Source: UBA6770 sp965661115 (GTDB taxonomy: Bacteria; Bacteroidota; Bacteroidia; Flavobacteriales_G; Salibacteraceae). Taken from it: a stretch of DNA of 12,021 nt. Position 1 is the first letter of the stretch. Each line of letters begins with the position of its first letter. A program made the position numbers and the translations under genes. Below are positions 11,667-12,021 of this stretch, one piece after another. Where the stretch lies: NCBI GenBank assembly GCA_965661115.1, contig CBFICO010000072.1:1-12021 (forward strand), given 5' to 3'. The notes beneath the pieces were generated by a model. It was given only the letters and a program-made list of their open reading frames with translations. It was not told the origin of the DNA and did not search any database.

Positions 11667-12021
11667 TCACGCACCCAAGCCAAACGGAACGGTAAACCCA
11701 AAGACAATGTTTCTGCCTTGCTCGGGTATGTTTAGGTAACGGTAACGGCTCAAGTGGTTAAAGTATGCCGTGTTAAGTGCATTTTGCACCTGAACATTAA
11801 ACCGCACTTCCCCTATTCTATTTACTTGTACAGCAAACTGAGACCCTGCATTTACCAAATGGTATTCAGGTGTTTTTAGTTCGTTTCTGTCTGTGCGGTT
11901 TTGGGCAAATACGTAGGTATACCCCGCTGTTAGCGTCCATTTTATGCGCTTATTGTTTAAAGGCATTCGGTAACGCAACTGGTTCTGCACCCTTGCTGGA
12001 GGTGTAAATGGCAATCCAAGA
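11667..12021 (-). CDS. TonB-dependent receptor, C-terminal end only
   Basis: The last 118 codons are present; the gene enters from the right edge, so the visible first in-frame TTG is not a start. The visible part alternates polar and hydrophobic residues in beta-strands: PARVQNQLRYRMP, KWTLTAGYTYVFAQNRT, EYHLVNAGSQFAV, VRFNVQVQNALNTAYFNHLSRYRYLNIPEQGRNIVFGFTVPFG. The NVQVQNALNTAYFNHLSRYR segment, followed by the IPEQGRNIxFGFTVPF last strand, is typical of the C-terminal barrel of outer-membrane TonB-dependent receptors in Bacteroidota, which import iron complexes, vitamin B12 or other ligands using TonB energy. The ligand cannot be told from this part. Four residues (GLGA) extend beyond the usual final barrel strand. 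It is transcribed towards the DUF6090 gene. Confidence 0.88.
   Translation of the reverse strand, partial: LGLPFTPPARVQNQLRYRMPLNNKRIKWTLTAGYTYVFAQNRTDRNELKTPEYHLVNAGSQFAVQVNRIGEVRFNVQVQNALNTAYFNHLSRYRYLNIPEQGRNIVFGFTVPFGLGA

Noticed and set aside
11530..11739. Plus-strand 69-codon frame between the DUF6090 and receptor genes
   Set aside because: It overlaps the well-supported receptor end on the other strand. The hydrophobic stretch is suggestive, but there is no start signal or family match.
1..12021. CRISPR arrays, tRNA and rRNA genes, and complete insertion sequences
   Set aside because: No regularly spaced repeats, no tRNA-like TTCGAATC arms with acceptor pairing, no rRNA-like sequence and no transposase frame were seen on either strand.

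Overview
The window looks like a chromosome segment from a member of the Bacteroidota, most likely Flavobacteriales. The evidence is low GC, a secreted protein with a type IX secretion (T9SS) type A sorting domain, a TonB-dependent receptor end, a DUF6090 protein, a copper regulator of the HMA-plus-AraC type, and promoter -7 boxes matching TAnnTTTG. The genus cannot be named from this sequence.

Layout: (1) 1-744, minus strand: the 5' end of a copper-type HMA gene (P-type ATPase or chaperone) preceded by its probable regulator, a metal-binding AraC-type protein with a shortened C-terminus. (2) 745-1226: a hairpin-rich region without genes. (3) 1227-1682, minus: a cold-shock-domain protein with a long basic N-terminal extension. 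(4) 1683-2085: no gene, but a nested palindrome of REP/MITE type. (5) 2086-3069, minus: a two-gene operon for a split YeeE/YedE-type sulfur transporter. (6) 3287-7061, plus: three envelope or secreted proteins (an unknown secreted protein, a membrane-anchored alpha/beta hydrolase and a leucine-rich-repeat protein). (7) 7096-10461, minus: a tightly packed run of small ORF, T9SS propeller protein and DUF418 membrane protein, ending at a terminator-like hairpin. (8) 10488-11520: a DUF6090 gene followed by a long palindromic, attC-like site, arranged as an integron gene cassette. (9) 11667-12021, minus: the C-terminal end of a TonB-dependent receptor.

The most interesting part is the DUF6090 gene. 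Its stop codon lies inside GACTAAC, the first element of a roughly 200-bp imperfect palindrome with complementary GCCGCTA/TAGCGGC arms. The exact complement, GTTAGTC, stands upstream of the gene start. This is the geometry of an integron cassette (start of cassette complementary to the R'' box of its own attC). No integrase is visible in the window, and the site is longer than typical attC sites, so this is a well-motivated hypothesis and not an established fact. Several genes have their -7 box only 4-7 nt before ATG, which suggests leaderless or nearly leaderless mRNAs.
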